The notes beneath the pieces are model-generated. The model ran no database searches. It saw nothing but the letters and a program-made list of their open reading frames with translations, and was not told the origin of the DNA. Positions 1-11,657 of a stretch of DNA of 64,000 bases are shown here, piece by piece. Every line of letters begins with the position of its first letter. Position 1 is the first letter of the stretch. A program made the translations under genes and the position numbers. Location of the stretch: the NCBI RefSeq assembly GCF_949628265.1, contig NC_088786.1, positions 4,712,001 through 4,776,000 on the forward strand, given 5' to 3'. The stretch is from Cloeon dipterum. Its lineage: Eukaryota > Arthropoda > Insecta > Ephemeroptera > Baetidae.

Positions 1-224
1 GATCAATAAAAACAATAATTTTCGCTCTGGACCCTAAATGTACTACTGTGCTGAACGACAAATAAATTAAAATTAAATATAATTGCATTTTTTTATCACA
101 ACGTGTCAATAAAATGCGAATAATTGTAAACAATGAGATAGTGGACAGTTATTGTTGGCTCGAAATTCAATCAGCAATTATTGAACATTGCAGATCACCT
201 ACACGCTGTTGGCGCTAAGGAGAG

Positions 225-230
225 TATATA
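225..230 (+). promoter_or_regulatory. TATA-like box of the broken transporter copy
   Basis: TATATA lies about 33 bp before the ATG at 263. The 90 bp around it are practically identical to the upstream region of the intact transporter at 7561, so the promoter was duplicated with the gene. Core promoter role is inferred from position. Confidence 0.45.
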
Positions 231-262
231 ACCAGGACTGGCGGAGCAGGTCGTAGTTGGTA

Positions 263-1176
263 ATGGAAGTTGAAGCCATGGGCAGGCCAACTGAGACGAA
301 ATTGCGGTCATGGCTGATTGTAGTAGCTGGATTTGTGATCAATGGTCTGATGTTCGGAACAATTAACTCCTACAGTGCAATGTACTTTGCACCGCAACGA
401 ATTTTCATGCTAACGGAGTCACAGACACTTCTTACAAAACTTGTAATTATATTATATGACTCCCACTTTTAAAAATTAATTTTATTTTAACATATAAGCG
501 ATCGGGGACTATATTAAAATTAAAATCTTATCAATGCAGCAAAAGCATTATTTTACTGACAGCAATTAACACGTATGGCTGAGTATAAAAACAAAAACGC
601 TTAGAGGGAAAAAACCAAACACAAATAATAAATAAATTTCGGAAAACTAGCGCCTAAAAAAATCTTTTTATGCACGTACGCCATACACGTGTTCTCAAAC
701 CAAAAATTGTCAAAAGCCTAAACCACCAACGGAGCGTAAAGTGATTTTCTTTGTGATAAAGCGGATGTCTGACAGTTTGGTTAGTAAGCTTTGTTCGCTA
801 AGCCTGGCTACACGTGTATTGATATTAAGGTGATTGCAAGGAAACAAAAAGCAATTTGAATTACACACTCTGCCTCGTGACAAAAAACTAAATCATAAAA
901 AAATTATCTAGAAAATTATTTAACAACACATTCAAACTGTCCATTTTTTCAGCTCTGGTAGTTGTTTCTTTGAGCTTGGGAATGACTTTCGCCTTCTCAA
1001 TCATCGCTGGCATTTTAATAGACCAGTTTGGCTACAAGACAACTGCAATTATAGGAGAAAGCCTATGTCTAATCGGCATGTTCTCCTCATCATTTTTGAT
1101 CCACCATGCCAGTTTTATCAAGTCTACCTTTTCCTGCAGAATAAATCATAGATTTTCCAACAACATTTTCAAATAA
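263..1176 (+). pseudogene. Truncated chimeric SLC16-like MFS transporter copy
   Basis: The first exon starts with ATG at 263 and follows the first exon of the transporter at 7561 closely (MEVEAMGRPT, then WLIVVAGFVINGLMFG). It is 18 bp shorter after codon 11. From about 382 it instead resembles the first exon of the transporter at 3679 (CAACGAATTTT and ACTTCTTACAAAACTTG blocks). Aligned with that copy it lacks one base, so the reading frame is shifted before the splice donor near 453. A second exon begins after the acceptor at about 952 (LSLGMTFAFSIIAGIL, GMFSSSFLIHHASF) and matches exon 2 of both neighbours. The later exons, including the C-terminal six-helix half, are missing up to the next gene at 3679. 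I read this as a dead copy made by recombination or gene conversion. A short expressed protein is possible but cannot be a 12-helix transporter. Confidence 0.75.
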
Positions 1177-3678
1177 AAATGCGGAAATTAAGCAAGTTCT
1201 CGCACGTGCAAAATGTTATCGCTTTTTCTTAACACCCTGTTTGAATAACGGTTGAAGCAATTACCTTGAATGCTACATCAAACAGTCAGTAAAAGCTCAC
1301 AGTTGCTTGTTATTTACTACTCACCATGCTTCGCAAATTGCAAAGCATTTTTCAAGGTAGTCACAGTTGATGATGAAAATGGTGTGTGTAGTTAAAATAT
1401 GAAATGCTGAAAAATTATGCAAAAGCATCTAACTGTTGACATTAAAACAAATTATCCTGATGGCAACATGTATACGTTTATTTTCTAAAATTTATATTTT
1501 ACAGAGTAGAAGGAAACCTGAACATGAATTTATTATAAATCAATGTTAGTTCACATGTATCATGTTTTATGTATAATCATTCCACCTCAATAATTTCTAG
1601 AAATAAAAACCTGAATAAAATTGTCGCTCCAAACGCAGCAATCTGAGCAGACAATCTAGAAGTAAAAAAACAGGCGTGAACTTTCAGTTGTTGTTCTACT
1701 CGACTTGAATCAAAACTATAACTGCTCTTGACACCGCTTAGAATTACATCGCGCACTGCGCTGTCTCTTCGCGTAAATAGTAATTATTTTAAGTGCTTGG
1801 CAAAATAATTTTTGACAGAGCTCAGCGGACACTCACCTGCACTATCAGAGAAGACAATTGACAAAACGTAGGCTCTCCTGGGGTTTGCCGGAAAAACACG
1901 CTATTCAAAACTTCAAAGCCTTTTGCTTTCAATGAAATAACTGATGTGAAATTTTTCTGAACTGCTTAAAAATTTAAATCTGTAAAGCTTTTACCTTTTA
2001 CCAAGTTGTTTGGCTCGTGTTGACGAGCGCATGCAAGAATGTGAGTGTTTGTGCTATTTTTGGGGGTTGAGTGCGGGCTTGGATTATACGCCTACGTCTG
2101 TATATTTTTTATTTCAATGTGCTGAGTCTATTCAGATTTGAGAGGACTGCGAAAGCTGTTTGACTTGCTATTAGATGTTTTGCACCTTCCCAGCATGCGC
2201 GGATAAATTTCATGGGACAAAAAATGTAAATTATGTCTTGCAATCGAATAAAAAGACCCCGGATGAAAACTTTCTCGGATGTTTGAGTTTTAAATACACT
2301 TGATCATTAGGAACTTTTAACAAAATTAAATATACTTCAGAATAACATTCTTAAGAACAATCAGGATTTGAACTTTCTAGAATCACATAAATAAATGCAA
2401 ATCGTTTTGTAAGTATAAATTTAGAATGGAATTAATAGCTGATTTTTAACGTCACAAACTAGGGACCTTCTCCATTTTAATCGCTCGGCACTTATAAAAT
2501 GCAACTTAGCTTGTTGAAAGTCTGGCGAAATCTAATTCGTATTAAAAATCTCTCTCTATGCTGCATTACGATTTTCCATCAAATAGCGTATAATATCATT
2601 TTTATCAACAAACACATACAATACCATGCATAAACCAAAAATTAAAAAGGGATATGAGCTCGGCAAACATATTATAAGAGATTTAGATGTTTGTGCGGGG
2701 ACGGTGAGGCCGCTCTGAGAAGAAGGAATGAACCTCACTGCTTTATGGCAAAATATGGACTGATATAGTTCACACTGCACAGCACACTCTCTACTTTTAT
2801 GACATAGATCAAACAATATTAGTGGATTCATAGGGATGCAACAACAAGAATAAGATCACTTTCCGGAATAGGCTTCTCTCGCTGATGCTCATGGGCGAAT
2901 AATGTAATTCCACGGTTTTATTGAGACACGAGTTTTTCGCAAGAAGGTCGCCGATATCAGAGAGTAAAATCACAGCGTCATGATAATTTTCTGTAACATC
3001 GCCTTGCAGGGCGGATGAAACTGTGCCGCAATACAGTGCTGCCATGCAAGCAGCTAGTCTTGTAGGGACCTGGCGCCGACAAAAGGTGACGATAATAATT
3101 TTATTGTCGACAGTGATTACAGTGAGTTTAGAGTGGGTATAGCCATGTAACTCATTATGCTGCCGCTGGTCTTTCTGACGGTCGTATTCATTGTTACAAA
3201 ATCGCTTCTGAAGAGTCGTATTCGTGGTCGATTAAAGAAAATTATTAAAATTAAATAAATATGCCACTCTATTTTAATTAATTGCGTGCTGTATATTGCA
3301 ATTTCTTACTTAATCACTCGTTACAGCAATTCAAGATATTTAAAGCGCCGGAAGGACATGTGTTGAGAAGTGAGAAGGTATTTCCAAAACATGAAACCGA
3401 TCTCGAAAACTGATCAAAAAATTTATTTATGGCCGCAATTATTATCACAAACCAATTTTTGTAGCATAAATTAACCAGAAGAAATTATTATTTCATGCTT
3501 AAAACGCACACATGTTCACTTGAGCGCAAAACTTATTTTAAAAAATAATCTAGCTGAAAATTTTAAGGAGGGAGTGGGCGGATACATTTTCCACTATCGC
3601 AAAGAAATGCCAGTATGCTCAGGGTTCTGTTGGTTTTTCTGGAAAATTAAGGCAACCATAAAGCAACAAGCAATTGTA
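1177..3678. other. Intergenic stretch between transporter copies
   Basis: About 2.5 kb of AT-rich sequence without a gene I can support. Two short minus-strand open frames at 2556-3045 have no recognisable family. No transporter exons 3-7 of the left copy were found here. Confidence 0.5.
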
Positions 3679-6600
3679 ATGGAAACGTCAGCGGGTAGCA
3701 GCGAGGTGCTGCAGACGCAGAGTCCTTGGACGCCAGCCGAAGGGGGCTTCAAAGGGTGGCTCACAGTGGCAGCCAGTTTCATCATTCAGGGCCTAGTCCT
3801 TGGAATCAACCTTTCTTACAGCGTCATCTATGTTGAGCTGCAACGAATTTTGGACAAGGATGGAGTTACAGAAACATCTTACAAAACTTGTGAATATATA
3901 AATTTTATATATTAAGCTTTCAATGGATTAGGGGAATAAAAGCTCGTTAATTTGATAGTAAGTAGAACTAAATTTTTCCCGGCTGCTTGAGTTACAGAAA
4001 ATTAAAATCAGTTTAACAAGGGCGACCTTTTTTATGCTTCTTCTTTAAGTATCCAACGTTGTAGAAGGCGCTCTGTCAGCAAAAGCATTCATATTTTCGT
4101 GCTTAGTCCTCCAGAGCATGATTTATTTATTTTTATTACCTCTGCTCAGCACATCCCGTGGGAAAACATTGAACATGGGGCCCGAGTGGCCGCAGAGGAG
4201 CTTGGGTCCAATATGGTCATTTTTTCGCCACCCCGCACCGCGCTGTCTTTGGTAGAAACGCCAGAAATTTGTCCCTAAAGCTGCTGGAAAGGTGCGCAAA
4301 CCAGCAAGTGGCAAGTCGGCGCGGGTGCCCGTTGAGTTATTTGAGCACTTCGAAGTCGTTTAATTAACCATCTTTTGCCATCTCTGACATTGGGCAGCCA
4401 GTATTAGATCCCCGAACTGTTCAAATATCTCCCACTGCTTTGAAACTCCTGAGAATGCTTTAACAATGCGAGCCAACGTACCCATTTCTCACAATTAGTA
4501 GCTATTGCAGCATATTTTATTGATATTATCAACTATTTAATCCGTATATATACTTAATATTGCAAGCTTTATTTTGCTAAAAATCTTTCAACAATATTTG
4601 TATAGTCTGCGCGCCACTCGAAAAAGCTCGTCAAAATTTATTCTAAAAGAAATTTGTCATTTAAACCATTCATTCTTGCCTGTGTGTTTAGAATAGTAAT
4701 CAATTTGGTTGTTGATTAACAACAAACATAAAAGCGTTTTTAATCCAAGGTTGAAAAGCCGGAACTTACCATATCGGTCATTAAACTGGTAGAAAAAACG
4801 CCAACAACCTTGTATAGTTCTCATTTAACTGACAGTTTCTAGTGAGATATTTTGAGCACAAAAACAGTGAGTAAAAGCTGGTAAAATTTCAAAGATGTTG
4901 AAATATGGAACGGAAAAGACCTGCGCTGTCAATAATCGAGTGAGCCTAAAAATTATGTTTCGCGAAATTATTTCTGCTGCTTATTGGTAAAAGCGTTGTA
5001 ATGAATTTCACGGACTTCATCGATTTTACTTTACTATTATCATTTATTCATATGACTCAGCGAACTAAATATGTTGTTAAGAGTTAGCTATATACGAAAA
5101 CTTACACAATAATGTTAAAAAATCTGTCATGTTATATATTGAAAAAATTAGTTACATTAAAAACAATGTCGCTAAATCAATTTTCAGCTCTGGTCGGTTC
5201 TTTGAGCTTGGGCACGACTTTCGCCTTCTCAATTTTGGCTGGAATTTTAAACGACCTGTTTAGCTACAGGACAACCACAATCATAGGTGGATGCTTCTGC
5301 CTTGTTGGCATGTTCTCGTCTTCCTTCCTAATCCACTATGCAAGTTTAATCGAGCTTGTCTTCATTCGTTAGCTAATTCTCTTAATCTGTGTTTAGGTTG
5401 AGGCCCTGTATTTCACGTACGGAATATTGTTTGGAACTGGCGCAGCTCTTTGCTTCAACCCGTCAATCGCGGTGCTGGGTCTGCACTTCAAAAAAAGAAT
5501 AGGCTTGGTGTGCGGAATCGTGTCTGCTGGAGTTTCCGTTTTTAATTTTTGGCTGCCACCAGCCCTGGAGGCGATGATTTCCGCGATTGGGCTTGACTGG
5601 ACGCTCCGAGTCGTTTCTTTTCTAATGATTCTCATCATTGTTGCGGCATTTACATTCAATGTACGAAATATTAAAATTTAGATCTGACTGAGGAATTAAA
5701 TTGAATTAATTTTAGGTGCCAGACGGTGCGAAGGTGGAGGGAAATGAAGGGAAGAAATTCGAACTGTCTAAATTTTTGAATAAGGAAAACTGGAAAAAGA
5801 AGAAATTCGTTATATGGACGATCTGCATTCCAATAGCTCTCTTTGGATATTTTGTACCGTTCGTGCATATGGTAGAGCATACCTCAACAAAATAATATTT
5901 CATTTGATTGGTTAGCTCCAAGAAGTTGGAGCTAACCTCGGCCCCCATGTTCCATGTTATCCGCGCTCAGCGGTGTTATTGGTATCCGACGGGAAGTGCT
6001 GAGCAGGTCTTAAAAATGTGTTAAATAGTAAAAAAGTTAATAGACATTTGTTGGCTAGACGTAAATTTTAAATCAATGAAAAAAATAAAACAAATACTAT
6101 TCTAAAACTTGAATCCTTTGCGTAGGTGAAGTTTGTTAACGTGAGCTTCCCTTCCGATGATGGCAAAATTCCACTCATGTGCATTGGTATTGCTTCAGCA
6201 GTTGGACGCTTGGCATTTGGATTCTTTTCAGACTATGGGAAAATAAATCGAGTGATGCTGCAGCAGGTAAAAAATATATCACTCAATATGTTACCTTTAA
6301 ATGTGAAATTATTACTTAAAATTAACAGTCGAAATGACAGTATGAAAAAAAGTTGCAAAATGCTGGTTTTATGCTCAGATTGATGCCAATTGATGTTTAT
6401 TTACAGATTGCTCTTTTTTCAATTGGCGTTTTGACCATGCTTCTTGCGGCAGCCAACGCTTGGGTGTACATTATTTTGATAACTCTTGGAATCGGAGTTT
6501 TCGACGGCTGCTTCTTCAGCATGCTTGGACCGGTCGCCTTTGACTTGTGCGGGCCGAAAGGCGCCTCGCAGGCGATCGGGTTCGTCAACGGATTAAGCGC

Positions 6601-6827
6601 ATTTTCTGTAACACTTGGACCAACCATAGCAGGTGAAGTATATCTCACACGTGACAGATGAAGTATTATTTTATTGTTGAATTGTAGGAAAACTGTTTGA
6701 AATGTACAGCTCTTACACGGTGCCGTTTCTGGTGGCTGGCGCGCCGCTGATACTAGGGGCCTTTGGCCTATTTGCCATTATGTGTGTGTCAAAGTCTAAA
6801 CATTCTGAAGCAAAAAATGTGGCGTGA
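3679..6827 (+). CDS. SLC16-like (monocarboxylate transporter family) MFS protein, copy 2
   Basis: Seven exons join in frame to about 435 residues: 3679-3889, 5188-5357, 5397-5660, 5716-5871, 6126-6266, 6407-6632 and 6688-6827. The N-terminus has the SLC16 hallmark preceding helix 1 (EGGFKGW), followed by a helix ending in SYSVIYVELQ. Further MFS helices follow (LSLGTTFAFSILAGIL; LFGTGAALCFNPSIAVLGLHF; a charged cytoplasmic loop in exon 4; MCIGIASAVGRLAFGFFSD in the second half, a typical MFS loop). The length is that of a 12-helix carrier. Family members move monocarboxylates or other small organic solutes across the plasma membrane; the substrate here cannot be read from sequence. The start is placed at 3679 because it fits the homologous start of copy 3; the frame is open further upstream to 3520. 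The donor of exon 2 (CTT/GTCTTC) is atypical but keeps the frame. Intron 1 carries an interspersed repeat. Confidence 0.8.
4137..4477 (+). repeat. Interspersed repeat family R1, copy 1
   Basis: About 340 bp in intron 1 of the transporter. It aligns along its length with 13658-14003: shared blocks include CCTCTGCTCAGC at the start, GAGTGGCCGCAGAG, GCTGGAAAGGTGCG, CTGACATTGGGC and AATGCTTTAACAATGCGAGCC at the end. Partial reverse copies lie at about 5915-6010 and 28088-28186. No coding capacity; short-element class unknown. Confidence 0.8.
5915..6010 (-). repeat. Interspersed repeat family R1, partial copy 3
   Basis: On the minus strand this matches only the first ~90 bp of family R1 (GTGCTGAGCAGG, GCTCAGCG and GGCCCCCATGTTC blocks read in reverse against the other copies). 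It lies in the intron between exons 4 and 5 of the transporter. The inverted pair GCTCAGC / GCTGAGC is kept. Confidence 0.6.
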
Positions 6828-6850
6828 ATCCACTATCACGCGACTGCATA

Positions 6851-6856
6851 AATAAA
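6851..6856 (+). terminator. Polyadenylation signal of transporter copy 2
   Basis: AATAAA lies 24 bp after the stop codon at 6825-6827. This spacing suggests a very short 3' UTR. Confidence 0.5.
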
Positions 6857-7265
6857 TTTCTATTTTTAGATAACTCGCTTTGTAGTAGTTTCAATTCTTT
6901 GGTGTGTCGGGATTAATATAACATGTTTTAAGGCTGTATATGTGTACTACTTTATGTTTAGTATAAAAATAAAACTAAAATTCAGGAAGGTTTTTTATTA
7001 TTTACGTTGTTATCGTTATAATCTGTATTTTTTTGCTTTAGTGGGACAACATAGCACATTGAAATTGCAAAATCATTTCACTATGAAATGAACGTTTTCT
7101 ATCCTGTTGGAATGGTCTGTAAACAGTTTTGGTAATCTCATATCATGTGATCAATAAAAATAATCATTTTCGCTCTGGATTTGATCACTACTCACTACCT
7201 GTTCAGTAATATGCGTAAAATAGTAAAAAATAGGTTAATAGACAGTTGTTGGCCCGAAATCAATC

Positions 7266-7470
7266 TGTGGTGGCCTGAATTCTTATTTTGCAATATTAAA
7301 ACGTACACGTCATTTTATTTTCTCTCATTGGTGGTTCACAATTAGTTATACATGTATGTTCAAGATTGGTTTGCTGGCGCAGCTTTTCTAATTCTGCACA
7401 GCACTACACGAAATTTATTCGTTGGACGGGGCTGCAATGAACTTGAGTGAAGTGGAGGGGTCGTTCAATC
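7266..7470. other. 205-bp insertion relative to the duplicated promoter
   Basis: The upstream region of copy 3 (7148-7560) aligns with bases 1-262 at the left end of the window, except for this segment. It is flanked by TCAATC at 7260-7265 and ends in TCAATC at 7465-7470, while the left copy has the motif once (about 168-173). This looks like an insertion with a 6-bp target duplication, or a deletion in the other copy. No terminal repeats were recognised. Confidence 0.45.
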
Positions 7471-7522
7471 AGCAATTATTGAACATTGCAGATCACCTAC
7501 ACGCTGTTGGCGCTAAGGAGAG

Positions 7523-7529
7523 TATATAA
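7523..7529 (+). promoter_or_regulatory. TATA box of transporter copy 3
   Basis: TATATAA lies 31 bp before the ATG at 7561, in a block conserved with the left copy. If it is a true TATA box, the mRNA leader would be only about 5-10 nt long. Confidence 0.5.
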
Positions 7530-7560
7530 CCAGGACTGGCGGAGCAGGTCGTAGTTGGTA

Positions 7561-10500
7561 ATGGAAGTTGAAGCCATGGGCAGGCCAACTGATTGTGAGA
7601 CGAATAGCGGCCTTGGAATGCGGTCATGGCTGATTGTGGTAGCTGGATTTGTGATCAATGGTCTGATGTTCGGAACAATTAACTCCTACAGTGTAATATA
7701 CTTTGAGCTTCAAAGAGTTTTAAAAGAGTCTGGCACCATACACGCATCATATAAGGCTTGTAAGTAACAACAATCTTCCATTTTTACCGCTTGATAGTGA
7801 CACAAAATTGAATTCATAATTTTAATAATAGTATTTTAAGAAATTAAAATGCAAATGTCTTTTTTACTTCAACCTTCCAACATTTGTGTGAATAAGATAA
7901 ATCATGACGCAAAACAGTTTGCGGCACGCTTCTATCCCCGTGTCTTCAACAAACAAAAAATGCTCTTGATTTAGGGCAAGTGGAACAATAAGCTCTAATT
8001 AAAATATAGTTGATCAGGTTTTCAATTAAGCTTAAGAAAAATGGGTCAGCATTTAATAACTCACATCATGCAGAAAATGTCATAATTCAATTATAAAAAA
8101 ATAAACAGTTTTAAAAAGCAAAAATCATGCACAACCTTCTACCTTTAAGTCAATTCATCTCATTCTTGTTTTAAAATAAACAACGATTGAACGCAACAAA
8201 AAACAAACAACCACATTCTTTTACTTATTTCGCCACAGGCGCTGCCACGTGCTGCAAAACTTAAAACAGCGATAATGATTTTTTTGCGAAAAAATACAAG
8301 TTGCCACTTTTGCGTGTGTTTCCACTACTTTTAGAGCGAAAAATTTTAAAATGTTACTTCTTGTTAGTTAATATATATATTCTTGTATGACAAAGGAAGA
8401 AATGCAAACACAACAGGTTTAATTTTCAATTTTACACACACAGAGTACAGCCATTTAGTTTTTCTCAAATTCATATTTACAAATTTTCCGACTTGGATTT
8501 CACGTTTCTGTGTCATACTAAACGTTCCAGCGCCTTTATCTAGTGGAAATGAATAAATATCTTCTGGTTGAAACCAGATAATTCTTATAGATGAACTGTG
8601 CGTTTAATTTAAAAAATAAACGCGACAAAACATTCATTAAAAGTTTTTTTGTAACACGTAAAAGTCAGATTTACTATGCTATATGAATGATTTTGATGCA
8701 CAACAAATTTCTGATTCCAGCCCTCATTGGATCATTATCTGTTGGGACAACCCTAGCCTTTTCGCCCGTGGCCGTAATTTTAGTCGACAAGCTGGGACAT
8801 CGAGTCACCGCATTGATCGGCGCTTTCTTTGCAATTTTAGGGATGTTTTCATCTTCCTACTTAACAGAATGCGTAACTATTCAAATCTCTTGATATCCAG
8901 AGTTAGCTCAATTGAAAGTTCAGGTTGAGGCGCTGTATTTAACGTACGGAGTTTTATTTGGACTCGGCGTGTCACTGGCCTTCACCCCTGCCTTGGCCAT
9001 TCTCGGACTGCATTTCAAAGAAAACCTGGGCATCGTCAGTGGCTTCGTAAACACCGGCAGCGCCGTATTCACCATCGCCATCCCTCCGATCCTGAAGTCA
9101 ATGATTAACGACCTAGGACTGAATTGGGCGCTGCGAATAGCTTCTTTTTGCATGCTGCTCATTCCTGTGGTCGCGATGGCGTTGAAGGTCGGCCTATTTT
9201 TAATTAGGATATGAGGTGACATTAACTCTGGTCTTTAAAATTTCTTGTAGCCTCCAGCCAAGAGAGAAGAGAGCAGTTTTCCACCAGAACAGAACAAGCG
9301 GCCGCTATTTAACCTTGAAATTTGGAAAAGCAAAAAATTCATCATATGGGCGATTGGTGCTCCATTCTCCCTCTTTGGCTACTTAGTGGCTTTCGTGCAC
9401 ATTGTAAGTTTTATTATTATTATTATTATTATTCTCATGTAACACTGATTGTAGGCAAGTTAGGAACGCTGTAGGAAAAATCAAATTTAATTAATTTTGG
9501 TGCTGTGAAAATTTATAGCATCCTTCAGATTTTATTTAGTTTCAAAGTAATCTTTATTATGGTTCTGCAGGGCTATTTTGCCCCATACATTGCCATATCC
9601 AGACAAAATAATATCAGTTTGAACATAATTGTATAAAAGAGAGGTGATTCAATATTTCTTGAGGTACTGTTCTTTTAAAAATTCCTTGAATGCACTTTGG
9701 TTTCCGTTGAGACACAAATTCGGTGGAAGATTGTTCCAGAGGCGGTAGCTCTGCACTTGAAAACAGTTTTCGGGCACTTCAACACTTACAAATGGGGCCA
9801 GTAGTTTCATTTGATGCGCTCTTGTCCTGCCAAAAAGATTTACAAATAAATAGATTCCCATGTATCTCAATTATCAGTACTTTACCTTAGCCTTTTGTAA
9901 ATTACGTGATTTATTATTTAGATTTATTTTTATTTGTTAGAGTTACTTCGAATTTTAAATATTTTTAAAATTAAATTTAAATAAAACCCACGATAGTGCA
10001 TATTTATTTTGAACAAACGCGAGGGATTCTCTGAAAAAATTTAATGAACTCTAAGTAAAAACTAAATATCATAAAAAAACTAGATTTTCTTTAAACCCAA
10101 AACTCATGAGCTCAGCCTAAACCAGTCAAAACACAGAAACAAAATTTGATTAAACTAATTGTTGTAATTTGTATACATTTCAGGTGAAATTTGCTTCAAT
10201 CAATTTCCCAGACCACGATGGGAAAATCCTAGTCATGTGCATTGGTCTAGCAACCGCTTTCGGCAGAGTTTTCTTTGGAGTCATGTCGGACGTCAAAAGT
10301 ATTGAGAAGATATTGCTGCAGCAGATCTCATTTTTCGCGATCGGCCTGCTGACCATTCTGCTTGTGTATGCTTCTTCTTGGACAGTAATGATATTCATCG
10401 CGTTTGGACTGGGCTTCTTCGACGGCTGTTTCATGAGTCTCGTTGGTCCGATTGCGTATGACATGTTCGCGCCTGAAGACGCGTCGCAAGCAATCGGCTT

Positions 10501-10716
10501 TCTGCTTGGCTTATGTTCTATTCCTTTGACCGTCGGACCCCCCGTAGCTGGTGAGTTTCTTTTCTCATCCCAAGTTCTGGTTTTTAATTCATTTTTTAAA
10601 TTGCAGGTATGCTTTTTGACCAGTCTCAATCGTACAACTTGCCCTTTTTCGTGGCCGGTGTACCAACTATTGTGGGATCGCTAATACTATTTGCTGTTAG
10701 GTGCGTCAAACATTAA
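7561..10716 (+). CDS. SLC16-like (monocarboxylate transporter family) MFS protein, copy 3
   Basis: Six exons join in frame to about 414 residues: 7561-7759, 8721-8872, 8924-9187, 9251-9403, 10184-10550 and 10607-10716. The order of MFS helices matches copy 2: WLIVVAGFVINGLMFG...YFELQR, LSVGTTLAFSPVAVILVDKL, LFGLGVSLAFTPALAILGLHF, a charged central loop (PPAKREESSFPPEQ), then MCIGLATAFGRVFFGVMSD and a final helix pair. The SLC16 N-terminal motif is degenerate (GLGMRSW instead of GGFKGW). Exon 5 spans the position where copy 2 has an intron (6267-6406), so one intron was lost or gained after duplication. The exon 3 donor (AAG/GTCGGC) is unusual. Intron 4 holds a microsatellite and a retrotransposon fragment. 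Probable plasma-membrane carrier for small organic solutes; substrate unknown. Confidence 0.8.
9409..9434. repeat. (ATT)n microsatellite
   Basis: About eight ATT units immediately after the splice donor of exon 4 of transporter copy 3. Confidence 0.85.
9649..9870 (-). mobile_element. Non-LTR retrotransposon ORF2 C-terminal fragment
   Basis: A 73-codon minus-strand open frame ends with the tail typical of many LINE-type reverse transcriptase polyproteins: F-V-x-x-Y-R-L-W-N-N-L-P-P followed by AFKEFLKEQYL and stop. A preceding GRTRAHQMKLLAPF segment also fits this region. The catalytic part is absent, so it is a 5'-truncated dead insertion in a transporter intron. The clade cannot be told from this tail. 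Confidence 0.6.
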
Positions 10717-10775
10717 ATGATCTCTCTAAGAAACGCAATAATTGCAAGAACACATTCCAAATTTGTCGAAGCAAC

Positions 10776-10781
10776 AATAAA
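10776..10781 (+). terminator. Polyadenylation signal of transporter copy 3
   Basis: AATAAA (overlapping a second one at once downstream) lies about 60 bp after the stop at 10716. Confidence 0.55.
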
Positions 10782-11657
10782 ATAAACAATCCAAATCTCC
10801 GATTTTTAATTCCTTTAACCAGTTAGGATCAATTGTATTGAATCAAAGCAAAAAAATAGTAACACAAACAAATTTTCAATACAAAATAATTTATTTTTTA
10901 AATGACAAGTTCGGTATGTTTGCATATTGAACTTGGATCGAATTTAAGGATCATCTTCAGGAACTGCAAAAAATGAAAATAACACGGTTCAGAGAGCAGC
11001 AGGGTTAGCAAAGAAGTCTTAAAGTTAAAAATCATGAGAGTTAGGCTCTAAATTCTTGTTCACTCTCTACGAGTCTTTTACGCAGTGCCAACCTGCTATT
11101 CAAGATTCTGAACCGCTGTTGTAATCAAGTTAGTTTGCGAGCGACAAACTGCGCCACTCTCAAAAATAGGATCTCAAGAGTTGCACCACATGACTTCAAA
11201 TGTACTACACTGAAGCTTTAATATTAGTTCACGATGTTATTGGATGCACTTGCACGTGGCTAATGCACATGCTTGCCTTTCCCAATTGAAGAATTCCCCA
11301 AGCTCTTTGAATCATCTGCAAGAATCAACAATGTCCGATAAAACTCCCACGTTATACCTTTATTTATAATTTCATCTGAAGGGTTCAAGTGAATAAATAA
11401 AAAAGCTCGAAATATTATTGGATGGCAAAATTTATTACTTATGAACCCCACGCCAAACAAAGATCAAAAGGGGAAAATAAAGTTCAATGGTGGTATGCTT
11501 GATACAAGCTACCTTTAAACTTTCAAGATGGAAAAATTCACAAGCAATAAATTGCAGTTTGCGCTGGAGCTCGGCAAGAGCCTAGATGTCCCAAGGATAT
11601 CCATCATCATCTTTAGTAAGCACGAATATCGATGGCATGCACATGTCATTCCAATAA
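10782..11657. other. Gap between transporter copy 3 and Cullin-5 (convergent 3' ends)
   Basis: About 880 bp with no supported gene; part of it should be the Cullin-5 3' UTR, read on the minus strand. No repeat was recognised. Confidence 0.4.

Noticed and set aside
2556-3045. Two overlapping minus-strand open frames with hydrophobic stretches, reminiscent of an insect chemoreceptor
   Set aside because: The frames do not join with good splice sites and the gustatory-receptor C-terminal TY...QF motif is absent, so no gene is called.
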